16,617 bases of DNA from JBDSKH01 sp035556655 (GTDB taxonomy: Bacteria > Actinomycetota > Actinomycetes > Actinomycetales > Microbacteriaceae): NCBI GenBank assembly GCA_035556655.1, contig DATMFW010000078.1:1-16617 (forward strand). Direction: 5' to 3'. The notes under the pieces are model-generated. The model ran no database searches and was not told the origin of the DNA. It saw only the letters and a list, made by a program, of their open reading frames with translations. This document shows positions 6,555-14,542 of the stretch, piece by piece. Each line of letters begins with the position of its first letter. Within the stretch, counting starts at the first letter, position 1. Both the position numbers and the translations under genes were made by a program.

Positions 6555-9500
6555 GTGGGACTGCACGCGCTGATTCCGGAGCTGGCGCGCGCCCGCGCCC
6601 TCCAGACCGCCCTCGACAGCGCCTCGGGCGACGCCGACTTCTCTCTCGTCGAGGGCATGCGGGTGCCCCTGCTCGCGACGCTCCTGCAGCTCAGGGGACC
6701 GGCATCCGCGCTGCTGGCGATCACGGCGACCAGCCGCGAATCGGATGCGGTGCAGGCGGCGTTCCGCGCCTATCTGCCGGATGCGCGCGTGCTCTCCTTC
6801 CCCGCCTGGGAGACTCTGCCGCACGAACGGCTGAGCCCGAGCGCCGAGACCGTCGGCACCCGGCTGGCGACGTTGCGCACGCTCGCCGAGCCCGGGCGGA
6901 CGACCCCGCTCGTGGTGGTCGCGAGCGTTCGGGCCGCGCTGCAGCCGCTCGCCCCCGGCCTGGATGCGGTGCGCCCGATCGAGCTGACCGTCGGCGCCCG
7001 CGGCTACGAGCTCGCGGCGCTCGCGACCCGGCTCGTCGAGCTCGCCTACGTGCGGGTCGACCTGGTCACCCGGCGGGGGGAGTTCGCGCTGCGCGGCGGC
7101 ATCCTCGACGTGTTCTCCCCGGATGCCGAGCATCCGGTGCGCGCCGACTTCTTCGGCGACGAGCTCGAGCAGCTGCGCGCCTTCAGCGTCGCCGACCAGC
7201 GCTCGCTGCCGGGCGAGCTGACCCGCACCGAACTGGTCCCGAGCCGCGAACTGCTGCTCACCGACGCGGTGCGCCAGCGCGCGCGCGAGATGGAGCGTGA
7301 GTTCCCGACCCTGTCGGCCATGCTCGCCAAGATCGCCGAGGGCATCCCGGTCGAGGGCATGGAGTCGCTCTCTCCCGCGCTGCTGGAGGGGCTCGTCCCG
7401 CTCACCGACTACCTGCCCGCGGATGCGGCGGTCGCCGTCCTCGGACCCGAACGCGTCGCGACCCGGGCCTTGAGTCTCGCCGAGACGAACCGCGAGTTCC
7501 TCGACGCCGCCTGGAATGCGGCGACCGCCGGGGCGCAGAGCCCGATCGATCTGTCCCGGGGCGACTTCCTCACCGTCAAGGGCCTGCGGGCCGCGGCGGA
7601 GGGTCGCACCTGGTGGTCGCTCAGCCCGTTCGACGCCGGAGACGACGAGGTGATCCGCATCGACGCCGCCGCCGTCCCGAGTTTCACCGGGCAGGCCGAG
7701 GGTGCGCTCGACCACGTCGCCGCGCTGGCGCGCGACGGCTGGCGGGTCACGGTCGCCGCGAGCGGTGCCGGGCTCGTCGAGCGCGCCGCCGAGGTGCTCG
7801 CCGACCGGGGTGCCGTGGTGTCGACGGCGCAGGGTGCGGTCGAGGCCGGGTTCCAGCTACCCGAAGACCGGATCGCGGTGCTCGGCGAGGCCGAGTTCTA
7901 CGGCCGCAGCGCGGGGGTCGACTCGCGGCAGGTGAAGCGTCTGGCCAGCCGGCGCAAGAACGTCGTCGACCCGCTGCAGTTGACGGCGGGGGACTACGTC
8001 GTGCACCAGACGCACGGCATCGGCCGGTTCGTCGAACTGGTGCAGCGCGAGGTCGCCAGCGGCACCCGCACCCCGCGCGGTCCGCTCGGTACGACGGTCA
8101 CGGCCGCCAAGGTGGTGCGCGAGTACCTGGTGCTGGAGTATGCGCCGAGCAAGCGGGGGCACCCGGGCGACAAGCTGTTCGTGCCCACCGACCAGCTCGA
8201 CCTGCTGACCCGGTACGTGGGCGGCGAGGCGCCGGCGCTGTCGAAGATGGGCGGATCGGACTGGGCCGCGGCGAAAGGCAAGGCCCGCAAGGCGGTGCGC
8301 GACATCGCCGTCGAACTGGTCAAGCTCTATTCGGCCCGGATGGCGAGCAAGGGGCATGCTTTCCCGCCGGACACCCCGTGGCAGCGCGAACTGGAGGAGG
8401 CCTTCCCGTTCGCCGAGACGCCGGATCAGCTCGTCACCATCGACGAGGTGAAGGCCGACATGGAGCGGCCCATCCCGATGGACCGGCTGATCTCGGGCGA
8501 CGTCGGGTACGGCAAGACCGAGATCGCGGTCCGCGCCGCGTTCAAGGCGGTGCAGGATGGCAAGCAGGTGGCGATGCTGGTTCCCACCACGCTCCTGGTG
8601 CGTCAGCACATGGAGACCTTCGCCGAGCGGTTCGCGGGCTTCCCCGTGCACCTGCGCGCGCTCAGCCGGTTCCAGACCGACAAAGAGGCCAAGGAGACCA
8701 TCGCGGGGCTCGCCGGCGGCGAGGTGGATGTCGTGATCGGTACGCACCGGCTGCTCGGCGAGGGCATCCGGTTCAAAGACCTGGGGCTGGTCGTCATCGA
8801 CGAGGAGCAGCGGTTCGGGGTCGAGCACAAGGACGCGCTGAAGAAGCTGAAGACGAATGTCGACATCCTCGCGATGTCGGCCACGCCGATCCCGCGCACG
8901 CTCGAGATGGCGGTCACCGGCATCCGCGAGATGTCGACGCTGGCGACCCCGCCGGAGGACCGTCACCCGATCCTCACCTACGTGGGCCCGTACAGCGACA
9001 AGCAGGTGGCGGCGGCGATCCGGCGCGAACTGCTGCGCGAGGGCCAGGTGTTCTTCGTGCACAACCGGGTGTCGTCGATCAACCGCGTCGCCTCGCAACT
9101 GGCGGAGCTGGTGCCCGAGGCGCGGATCGCCGTCGCCCACGGCCAGCTGAGCGAGGGCGTGCTCGAGCAGGTGATCGTCGACTTCTGGGAGGGCAGGTTC
9201 GACGTGCTGGTCACCACCACGATCATCGAGACCGGCATCGACATCGCCAACGCGAACACGCTCATCATCGACCGGGCCGACAAGTACGGGCTCTCGCAGC
9301 TGCATCAGATTCGCGGACGCGTGGGCCGCGGCCGCGAGCGGGCCTACGCCTACTTCCTCTACGACGACGACAAGCCGCTGAGCGAGACCGCGCAGGACCG
9401 GCTCGAGACCATCGCGGCGAACAACGAGCTCGGCGGCGGGATGCAGATCGCGCTGAAAGACCTGGAGATCCGTGGTGCGGGCAACCTGCTCGGCGGCGAG

Positions 9501-10043
9501 CAGTCGGGGCACATCGCCGGTGTCGGCTTCGACCTGTATCTGCGGATGATCGGCGAGGCGGTGAGCGCGTTCCGCGGAGATGTCGCGGAGGGTCAGACCG
9601 AACTGCGACTGGAACTGCCGGTCGATGCCCACATCCCCGAGGAGTACGTCGAGAGCGAGCGCCTGCGGCTCGAGGCCTACCAGAAGCTGTCGACCGCGTC
9701 GGCGCCGGCCGGGCCGGACGATGCCATCGACAACGTCCGCGACGAGCTGGCCGATCGCTACGGCGAGCCTCCCGTCACGGTGCAGAATCTGATCGCGGTG
9801 TCGCGTCTGCGTCGTCGGGCTCAGAAGGCGGGGCTGTCGGATGTCGTGGCGATGGGCGGGAACCTGCGGATCGCGCCCGCCGATCTTCCGGATTCGATCC
9901 AGGTGCGGCTGCAGCGGCTCTACCCGGGCGCGCGGATCTTCGCGCAACAGCACGCGATCAGCGTGCCGATGCCGGCCGACACCGAGGACGCCGAACTGAT
10001 CGCCTGGGTCACGACGCTGCTGGACCAGCTGTTCCCGCTATAG
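6555..10043 (+). CDS. mfd: Transcription-repair coupling factor Mfd
   Basis: Mfd is a DNA translocase that removes RNA polymerase stalled at lesions and recruits UvrA. With the GTG at 6555 (VGLHALIPELARA) it has 1162 residues, the usual size. Domains in order: a UvrB-like N-terminal module (about 1-340), the RNA-polymerase-interacting CarD-like domain (about 470-560, starting VDPLQLTAGDYVVHQTHGIG), then the RecG-like translocase. The translocase shows Walker A GDVGYGKTE (about 648-656), DEEQ near 750, SATPIPRTL, and QIRGRVGRGR (about 918-927). A C-terminal domain of about 150 residues follows. The frame is open back to 6423, but that 44-residue extension overlaps pth and is not homologous. 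The TAG stop is itself part of the next gene's -10-like hexamer. Confidence 0.97.
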   Translation: MGLHALIPELARARALQTALDSASGDADFSLVEGMRVPLLATLLQLRGPASALLAITATSRESDAVQAAFRAYLPDARVLSFPAWETLPHERLSPSAETVGTRLATLRTLAEPGRTTPLVVVASVRAALQPLAPGLDAVRPIELTVGARGYELAALATRLVELAYVRVDLVTRRGEFALRGGILDVFSPDAEHPVRADFFGDELEQLRAFSVADQRSLPGELTRTELVPSRELLLTDAVRQRAREMEREFPTLSAMLAKIAEGIPVEGMESLSPALLEGLVPLTDYLPADAAVAVLGPERVATRALSLAETNREFLDAAWNAATAGAQSPIDLSRGDFLTVKGLRAAAEGRTWWSLSPFDAGDDEVIRIDAAAVPSFTGQAEGALDHVAALARDGWRVTVAASGAGLVERAAEVLADRGAVVSTAQGAVEAGFQLPEDRIAVLGEAEFYGRSAGVDSRQVKRLASRRKNVVDPLQLTAGDYVVHQTHGIGRFVELVQREVASGTRTPRGPLGTTVTAAKVVREYLVLEYAPSKRGHPGDKLFVPTDQLDLLTRYVGGEAPALSKMGGSDWAAAKGKARKAVRDIAVELVKLYSARMASKGHAFPPDTPWQRELEEAFPFAETPDQLVTIDEVKADMERPIPMDRLISGDVGYGKTEIAVRAAFKAVQDGKQVAMLVPTTLLVRQHMETFAERFAGFPVHLRALSRFQTDKEAKETIAGLAGGEVDVVIGTHRLLGEGIRFKDLGLVVIDEEQRFGVEHKDALKKLKTNVDILAMSATPIPRTLEMAVTGIREMSTLATPPEDRHPILTYVGPYSDKQVAAAIRRELLREGQVFFVHNRVSSINRVASQLAELVPEARIAVAHGQLSEGVLEQVIVDFWEGRFDVLVTTTIIETGIDIANANTLIIDRADKYGLSQLHQIRGRVGRGRERAYAYFLYDDDKPLSETAQDRLETIAANNELGGGMQIALKDLEIRGAGNLLGGEQSGHIAGVGFDLYLRMIGEAVSAFRGDVAEGQTELRLELPVDAHIPEEYVESERLRLEAYQKLSTASAPAGPDDAIDNVRDELADRYGEPPVTVQNLIAVSRLRRRAQKAGLSDVVAMGGNLRIAPADLPDSIQVRLQRLYPGARIFAQQHAISVPMPADTEDAELIAWVTTLLDQLFPL

Positions 10044-10044
10044 T
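10039..10044 (+). promoter_or_regulatory. Putative -10 element for the CPBP protease gene (leaderless)
   Basis: TATAGT, one mismatch from TATAAT, stands six bases before the ATG at 10051. It contains the TAG stop codon of mfd (10041-10043). It is the strongest -10 match in the window. Confidence 0.6.
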
Positions 10045-10061
10045 TCTAGTATGACTAGAAC
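10043..10061. promoter_or_regulatory. 19-bp inverted-repeat operator centred on the start codon
   Basis: GTTCTAGT (10043-10050) and ACTAGAAC (10054-10061) are perfect 8-base inverted arms around the ATG. Its AT content stands out from the surroundings, and it covers the presumed transcription start. A dimeric repressor bound here would block both initiation and translation. The cognate regulator is not encoded next door and cannot be named. Confidence 0.6.
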
Positions 10062-10998
10062 AACCGCTGAGACCGCCCGCTGGCGCGACATCCTCGCCTT
10101 CGTCGTCATCGCCTGCGGACTGGCCTGGCTGGTGACCCTGCCGCTCTGGCTCGGGCAGGGTCTCGCCGAGCCGTTCGCGCTGGTGCTTCTCGTCGTCATG
10201 ATGTTCACCCCGGCCGCCGCGGCGCTCCTGGTGGTCCTCGTGATCGGCCGCGGTGCCGACCCCGTGCGACGACTGGGCATCCGGCCGTTCCGGCCGGCAC
10301 GGCGGACCCTGCTGCTGTGCGTCCTGGGGCTGATCGGCAGCATCCTGCTGATCGTCGCGGGTGTCGGCGTCTCGGCGGCGCTCGGGCTGGTGCGACTGGA
10401 CCTGGTGGACTTCTCCGGTTTCGCCGAGCTGCTCGCCGCGGGGGGAGCGCAGCCGGAGGCGCTGCCGCCGATCGGTCTGCTGGTGCTGTTGCAGGTGCTC
10501 GCGCTGCCCATCGGCGGGATCGTGAACGGGTTCGCCGCGATCGGGGAGGAGCTCGGCTGGCGCGGCTACCTGCTCCCGGCGCTGCGGACCCGGATGGGCA
10601 CCGCGCCGGCGCTGATCCTCAGCGGCGCGATCTGGGGGCTCTGGCACGCCCCGGTGATCCTGCTCGGCTACAACTTCGGGCGGACCGACCTCGTCGGGGT
10701 GCTGCTCATGACCGGCGCCTGCGTGCTGCTTGGCATCCTGTTCGGGTGGCTCACCATCGCGAGCGGCAACCTCTGGCCCGCCGTGTTCGCACACGGAGGA
10801 CTCAACGCCGCCGGCGGCCTGCTGGCACTCCTCGTCGCCGCGGGGGAGCAGCCGGACCCTGTCGTCGCCGGACCGCTCGGCCTGGTGAGCTGGGGCGTGA
10901 TGGGGGTGGTGATCGCCGCGGTGCTCGCCGCCGCGCTCGCGGTACCGCGGCTGCGCCGCGTCGTCAGCCGGCCGGGGGAGCCTGCGGCGCAGGGCTGA
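10051..10998 (+). CDS. CPBP-family intramembrane glutamic endopeptidase
   Basis: This is a 315-residue integral membrane protein of the CPBP family (CAAX proteases and bacteriocin-processing enzymes; Abi/Rce1 fold). The core motifs are complete: EExxxR as Glu166-Glu167 and Arg171 in EELGWRGYLL, the second motif with His199 in WGLWHAP, and HxxxN as His248-Asn252 in AHGGLN. About eight hydrophobic segments can be seen, with the motifs in the C-terminal half. Such proteins may process membrane or secreted peptides, but the substrate cannot be predicted here. The ATG at 10051 sits in the middle of an inverted repeat just after the mfd stop, so expression is probably tightly controlled and leaderless. 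It converges on, and overlaps by 35 bases, a second and only distantly similar CPBP gene. Confidence 0.9.
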   Translation: MTRTTAETARWRDILAFVVIACGLAWLVTLPLWLGQGLAEPFALVLLVVMMFTPAAAALLVVLVIGRGADPVRRLGIRPFRPARRTLLLCVLGLIGSILLIVAGVGVSAALGLVRLDLVDFSGFAELLAAGGAQPEALPPIGLLVLLQVLALPIGGIVNGFAAIGEELGWRGYLLPALRTRMGTAPALILSGAIWGLWHAPVILLGYNFGRTDLVGVLLMTGACVLLGILFGWLTIASGNLWPAVFAHGGLNAAGGLLALLVAAGEQPDPVVAGPLGLVSWGVMGVVIAAVLAAALAVPRLRRVVSRPGEPAAQG

Positions 10999-11743
10999 CG
11001 GGGGACGGGCGCGTGGAGTTCCACACTCCGCCGAGCGCGACCGGGATCAGCACGAGCGAGCGCAGGTCGATGAGGGCGTGCAGCACGATGGGCACCACGA
11101 TCGTGCCCGAGGCGATGTAGAGCGCGGTGAAGACCAGCCCCAGCACGAAGGCGAACACGATGCCCGGCAGACCCTGGTAGATGTGCAGCAGCCCGAAGAC
11201 CACGGCGGCGGCGAGGAACGCGATCGGACCGTCGCCGATGATGCCGAAGAGTAGCGCGGGCAGGGCGAGCCGGAACAGCAGTTCCTCGACGACGCCCGCG
11301 GTGAGAGCGAGCCCGGCGCCGTAGGGCAGTTCGGCCCGATTGCGCGGGAGCAGGGAGCGGATGTCGCCGACCGCGGGGATCTCCTCGACGCTCCGGCGCA
11401 GCAGCAGGATCGGTATCACACCTCCGGCGACGAACGCCACGCCCGCCGCGGCGACGACGATGCCGATCGTCGGCGAGGCGAAGTCGATGCCGCCGAGGGG
11501 ACCCCACCCCCTGGCCGCACCGAGGGCGGCGGGCACGAACGGCCAGGCCGCCAGCAGCAGCAGCCCCGACATCCCGCCGAGCACGACGGCGGACTCCACG
11601 ATCCAGCGGCGGAACACCTTCTGCCGCAGCGCCGTCGAGCGCAGTCGCTTGAACCGGGCATAGTCGTGGCGGTCGCGCATGACGGCGCGCCAGACCAGCA
11701 CCGCGAGCGCGAGCAGCAGCAGGGCGAGCAGGGCGGAGGTCAC
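10964..11743 (-). CDS. Second CPBP-family intramembrane metalloprotease-like protein
   Basis: This 259-residue membrane protein carries the same motif set in a different sequence: EExxxR as Glu153-Glu154 and Arg158 in VEELLFRLALP, FxxxH as Phe183 and His187 in FGLLHIYQG, and His222 with Asp226 in HALIDLRS. Having Asp in place of Asn in the last motif is a known variation in the family. The N-terminus has one membrane segment followed by a basic stretch (RDRHDYARFKRLRS), then several more segments; the tail is proline-rich. The GTG start at 11743 follows a CATACT hexamer by five bases on the minus strand. The 3' end overlaps the convergent CPBP gene. The two differ too much to be a recent tandem duplication. 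Confidence 0.88.
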   Translation of the reverse strand: MTSALLALLLLALAVLVWRAVMRDRHDYARFKRLRSTALRQKVFRRWIVESAVVLGGMSGLLLLAAWPFVPAALGAARGWGPLGGIDFASPTIGIVVAAAGVAFVAGGVIPILLLRRSVEEIPAVGDIRSLLPRNRAELPYGAGLALTAGVVEELLFRLALPALLFGIIGDGPIAFLAAAVVFGLLHIYQGLPGIVFAFVLGLVFTALYIASGTIVVPIVLHALIDLRSLVLIPVALGGVWNSTRPSPVSPAPQAPPAG

Positions 11744-11748
11744 ACCCC

Positions 11749-11754
11749 AGTATG
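11749..11754 (-). promoter_or_regulatory. Putative -10 element for the second CPBP gene
   Basis: CATACT on the minus strand lies five bases before the GTG at 11743, within the 19-base gap separating this gene from the CoA-transferase gene upstream. The spacing is slightly short for strictly leaderless initiation. The upstream gene reads the same way, so readthrough is also possible. Confidence 0.35.
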
Positions 11755-11762
11755 GGCCGCGG

Positions 11763-12908
11763 TCAGGCCTGGTCGCCGTCGAGCCAGGCGCGCAGCGCGT
11801 CGCCGTGCTCGTCGATCGCCGGGGGCGCGCTCGGCGTCACCGGCTCGAAGCCCGAGTAGCGCACCGGGTGACGGATCTGCCGCGGATTCCCCGGCCCCAC
11901 GTCGACGGTGGGTTCCAGACCGAACGACTCGGCCAGCGCGATCGCCTCGCCGATGTCGTTGACCTTGCCGGCGGGAACGCCCGCGGCCCGGAGTTTCGCG
12001 CTCCAGGCCGCGACGTCGTCGGCGGCCAGTCCCGCCTCGAGCACCTCGACCATGGCGGTGTGGTGCTCGACCCGCGCGGCGTTGGTGGCGAACCGGGGGT
12101 CGCCGGCGAGGTCCGGCCGTCCGATGACGGCGGCGACGCTCGCCCACTGCCGGTCGTTCCCGGCCGCCATGGCCAGGTACCCGTCGCGGCAGCGCAGCGT
12201 CTCGTACGGCGCGATCGACGGATGCCGGTTCCCCATCCGCCGCGGGACCTCCCCGGTCGCGAGATAGGACGACGCCTGATTCGCCAGGGAGGCCAGCGAA
12301 CTCGACAGCAGGTTGATCTCGACGTGCTGGCCCTCACCGGTGTTCCGCCGGTGCACCAGCGCGGCGAGGATGCCCATCACCGCGTGATTCCCGGCGAACA
12401 GGTCGACGACGGCGACCCCGACCTTCGTCGGCTCGCCCTCCGGGTCGCCGGTGATGCTCATGAGGCCCCCGACCGCCTGCACCAGGAAGTCGTAGCCGAG
12501 TTCCTCGGCACCGGCTCCGCTGCCGAACCCGGTGATCGAGGCGTAGATCACCCGCGGGTTGCGCGCCCGTACCGCGGCGGCATCGAGTCCGTACTTGACG
12601 AGTCCGCCGGTCTTGTAGTTCTCCACGACGATGTCGGCACGGTCGACGAGGGCGCGGGCCCGGCGCAGATCGCCGGGATCGCCGAAGTCGAGCGCGATCG
12701 CCTCCTTGCTGCGGTTGGCGCTCTCGAAGTACGAGCTCGACGACCCGGCCCACGGCGGCCCGAACCGCCGGGTGTCATCCCCGAGGCCCGGTCGCTCGAC
12801 CTTCACGACCCGTGCGCCCAGGTCGGCGAGCATCATCGTCGCCGTGGGCCCGGCGAGGACCCGGGTCAGATCGGCGACGAGGAGTCCGTCGAGAGGCCGG
12901 GAGGTCAC
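11763..12908 (-). CDS. Class III (CaiB/BaiF) CoA-transferase, probable succinyl-CoA:glutarate CoA-transferase
   Basis: This 381-residue protein belongs to family III CoA-transferases, which move CoA between carboxylic acids through an aspartyl-CoA anhydride. The catalytic aspartate is Asp169 in GVAVVDLFAG, the position seen in formyl-CoA transferase. Other family features are LTRVLAGP, KVERPGLGDDTR, NRSKEAIALD, VENY, GYDFLVQA and GLMSITG. Several stretches recall the succinyl-CoA:glutarate enzyme SUGCT as I remember it: GDDTRRFGPP, NLLSSSLASLANQASSYL, SIAPYE, AGNDRQWA and VRYSGFE. The neighbouring dehydrogenase looks like a glutaryl-CoA dehydrogenase, so glutarate activation is the preferred role; other short dicarboxylates remain possible. 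The start is GTG at 12908, six bases after a TACGGT hexamer on the minus strand. Class and fold are firm; the acid acceptor is inferred. Confidence 0.88.
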   Translation of the reverse strand: MTSRPLDGLLVADLTRVLAGPTATMMLADLGARVVKVERPGLGDDTRRFGPPWAGSSSSYFESANRSKEAIALDFGDPGDLRRARALVDRADIVVENYKTGGLVKYGLDAAAVRARNPRVIYASITGFGSGAGAEELGYDFLVQAVGGLMSITGDPEGEPTKVGVAVVDLFAGNHAVMGILAALVHRRNTGEGQHVEINLLSSSLASLANQASSYLATGEVPRRMGNRHPSIAPYETLRCRDGYLAMAAGNDRQWASVAAVIGRPDLAGDPRFATNAARVEHHTAMVEVLEAGLAADDVAAWSAKLRAAGVPAGKVNDIGEAIALAESFGLEPTVDVGPGNPRQIRHPVRYSGFEPVTPSAPPAIDEHGDALRAWLDGDQA

Positions 12909-12914
12909 CCGGCG

Positions 12915-12920
12915 ACCGTA
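12915..12920 (-). promoter_or_regulatory. Putative -10 element for the CoA-transferase gene (leaderless)
   Basis: TACGGT on the minus strand stands six bases before the GTG at 12908, in the 97-base gap after the PucR gene. Its own promoter would let the transferase respond separately from the regulator. The inverted repeat at 12963-12987 lies about 67 bases upstream of the presumed start. Confidence 0.45.
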
Positions 12921-12962
12921 TCGCAGACGCGGGGGCGGCGGGCGGGACTTGTGGTGCGGAGT

Positions 12963-12987
12963 GCACAGGCTGGACAGCAGGCTGTGC
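12963..12987. promoter_or_regulatory. Candidate PucR operator upstream of the CoA-transferase gene (GCACAG-N13-CTGTGC)
   Basis: GCACAG (12963-12968) and CTGTGC (12982-12987) are inverted half-sites 13 bases apart; here the match extends one base further on each side (TGCACAG/CTGTGCA). The same pair with the same spacing occurs at 14543-14567. Its centre lies about 67 bases upstream of the presumed transcription start, a position typical of activators. Confidence 0.55.
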
Positions 12988-13005
12988 AGCGCGGGGAGGG
13001 CAGGG

Positions 13006-14523
13006 TCACGGCCGCGTGCGCAGGGCGATCCAGAGCTCGGCGCTGAGGTCGGGATCCTCCAGATCGATCCCCAGCTCGTGCTCGACGATGCGCATCCGGT
13101 TGCGGATGGTGTTGCGGTGCACGCCGAGTTCCCGGGCTGCCGCCTCCCAACTCCCGCGGTGCCGCAGGTAGCTGCGGGTGGTCTCGACGAGCGGTGCGCG
13201 GGTGTAGGTCGCGAGCCGCTCGGCGGCGAGTTCGCCCTCGTCGAGCCCGCCGAGCGGCCGGGTCGACACCAGCTCGCCCTCGGCGGCGTCGCGCGCGCGC
13301 CGGATGGCGACGGTCACCGCCCCGGGCAGCTCACCCAGGCGCACCACCTCGCTGAGTGCCCCGCGCAGCGGTGTCGCCCCCGCGTGCGCGGCGGCCGCAG
13401 CCGGGGCCTCGGCGGCACCGTCCGCCGCCTGCGGACCGCTGAGCAGCAGCACCCCCACCCCGCTCACCGTGGTGACGCGGGCGGGTCGTGAGCGCTCCGC
13501 GGCCGCCGCGGACAGCAGGCCGCGACGCACCAGTTCGCCGATCATGGCCTCCACCCGCGCCGTGGGCGCCTGCTGGCCGCGGGCGTCGTCCTGCACCGGG
13601 AAGGCGAGCACCCGGACGGTGGCGGGCAGGGCCCGTCCGCCGGTGGTCTCGACGAGGGCCTGCGCCGCCGTCACCTCGCCGGCCAGCAGCAGGTTGACGA
13701 CGGCTTCGCCGATCGCGCGGTTCACTGACACGGCATCGCCCTGTGCACGCTCGCGCAGCCCGAGCACGGCGGTCGCGGTCAGGATGAGCTGCCGGTCGGC
13801 GCTCGAGGGCCGGCGTCCGACGCCCACGGTCAGGGCACCGCGCACCTGCGCGCCGGAACCGACGGGGTGCGCGACCACGTCGTACCCGTGCAGGGGGAAG
13901 GTCGCGGCGCCGACGTTGCCGCGTTCGGCGAACCGGCGCACCTCCTCCTGCAGCCGGGGCAGCACCCCGCTCTGGTTCGCGGGCCACATCACCGGGTCCG
14001 CTCCCTGCAGGGGGATGTAGGCCGCCCATCCGCCGACCGCCTGGGCGACGAGGCTCACCACCCCGGCGATGCCGTCCGGTTTCGCGGCTTCTCGGACGAG
14101 CGCCGTCTGCGTCCCCAGCTGGGTCACCAGCGATGCCCGGCCGGATGCGGCGACGAGATCCCAGTAGCCGCGCGTCACGCGGATGAACAGCTGGTCGGCG
14201 GGCACCATGAGCAGCGGCAGGCCGGCGTCGCGGCAGAGCTCGACGAGCGCCGCCGGGATCTCGTCGATCTGGGGACCGACGCCGATGGCGAGCGCGTGGA
14301 CGCCGCGCTCGCGGAGCCGGTCGACATAGTCGCGTGCGTCCCAGCCGGGGTCGGTGAACGCCATGCCGGTGGTGAGCAGCACCTCGCCGCCCTCGAGGTA
14401 CGGGGTGGGGTCGCGCAGCTCGGAGATGTGGATGCCGGTGATCTCGACCGAGCCGCGTGCCGCATCCGTGACCGGAACGAGGGCGGGGCTGACGGCGGCG
14501 ACCAGCTGGACCAGGGTGACCAT
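13006..14523 (-). CDS. PucR-family transcriptional regulator
   Basis: This 505-residue protein has the architecture of PucR/CdaR-type regulators. The N-terminal purine-catabolism (PucR) domain (about 1-125) includes VEITGIHISELRDPTPYLEGGEVLLTTGMAF. A central variable region, probably ligand-sensing, follows. At the C-terminus is the PucR-type helix-turn-helix, with YLRHRGSWEAAARELGVHRNTIRNRMRIVEHELGI split around the recognition helix near residue 480. The start at 14523 (MVTLVQLV) is seven bases after a CATAAT hexamer on the minus strand; ATG at 14532 is an alternative adding three residues. The frame is open much further upstream, but that is antisense to the dehydrogenase gene. Lying between a CoA-transferase and a divergent dehydrogenase, it is the likely local controller of both and of itself. 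Confidence 0.93.
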   Translation of the reverse strand: MVTLVQLVAAVSPALVPVTDAARGSVEITGIHISELRDPTPYLEGGEVLLTTGMAFTDPGWDARDYVDRLRERGVHALAIGVGPQIDEIPAALVELCRDAGLPLLMVPADQLFIRVTRGYWDLVAASGRASLVTQLGTQTALVREAAKPDGIAGVVSLVAQAVGGWAAYIPLQGADPVMWPANQSGVLPRLQEEVRRFAERGNVGAATFPLHGYDVVAHPVGSGAQVRGALTVGVGRRPSSADRQLILTATAVLGLRERAQGDAVSVNRAIGEAVVNLLLAGEVTAAQALVETTGGRALPATVRVLAFPVQDDARGQQAPTARVEAMIGELVRRGLLSAAAAERSRPARVTTVSGVGVLLLSGPQAADGAAEAPAAAAAHAGATPLRGALSEVVRLGELPGAVTVAIRRARDAAEGELVSTRPLGGLDEGELAAERLATYTRAPLVETTRSYLRHRGSWEAAARELGVHRNTIRNRMRIVEHELGIDLEDPDLSAELWIALRTRP

Positions 14524-14539
14524 AGTGCACATTATGGTC
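14518..14539. promoter_or_regulatory. Near-palindrome over the pucR start and -10
   Basis: GACCATA (14518-14524) and TATGGTC (14533-14539) are perfect 7-base arms around eight bases, and the spacer itself contains GTGCAC. The structure covers both the -10 hexamer and the start codon of the regulator gene, so a protein bound here should repress it. It differs from the GCACAG-type motif and could be a separate operator. Confidence 0.45.
14531..14536 (-). promoter_or_regulatory. Putative -10 element for pucR (leaderless)
   Basis: CATAAT on the minus strand, one mismatch from consensus, stands seven bases before the ATG at 14523. This favours that start over the ATG at 14532, which overlaps the hexamer. 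Confidence 0.5.
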
Positions 14540-14542
14540 AGC

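Noticed and set aside
11679..13046. Long plus-strand open frame over the CoA-transferase gene
   Set aside because: It is antisense to a gene with complete family motifs, and its translation is Arg/Gly-rich with no recognisable domain, as expected from high-GC shadow frames.
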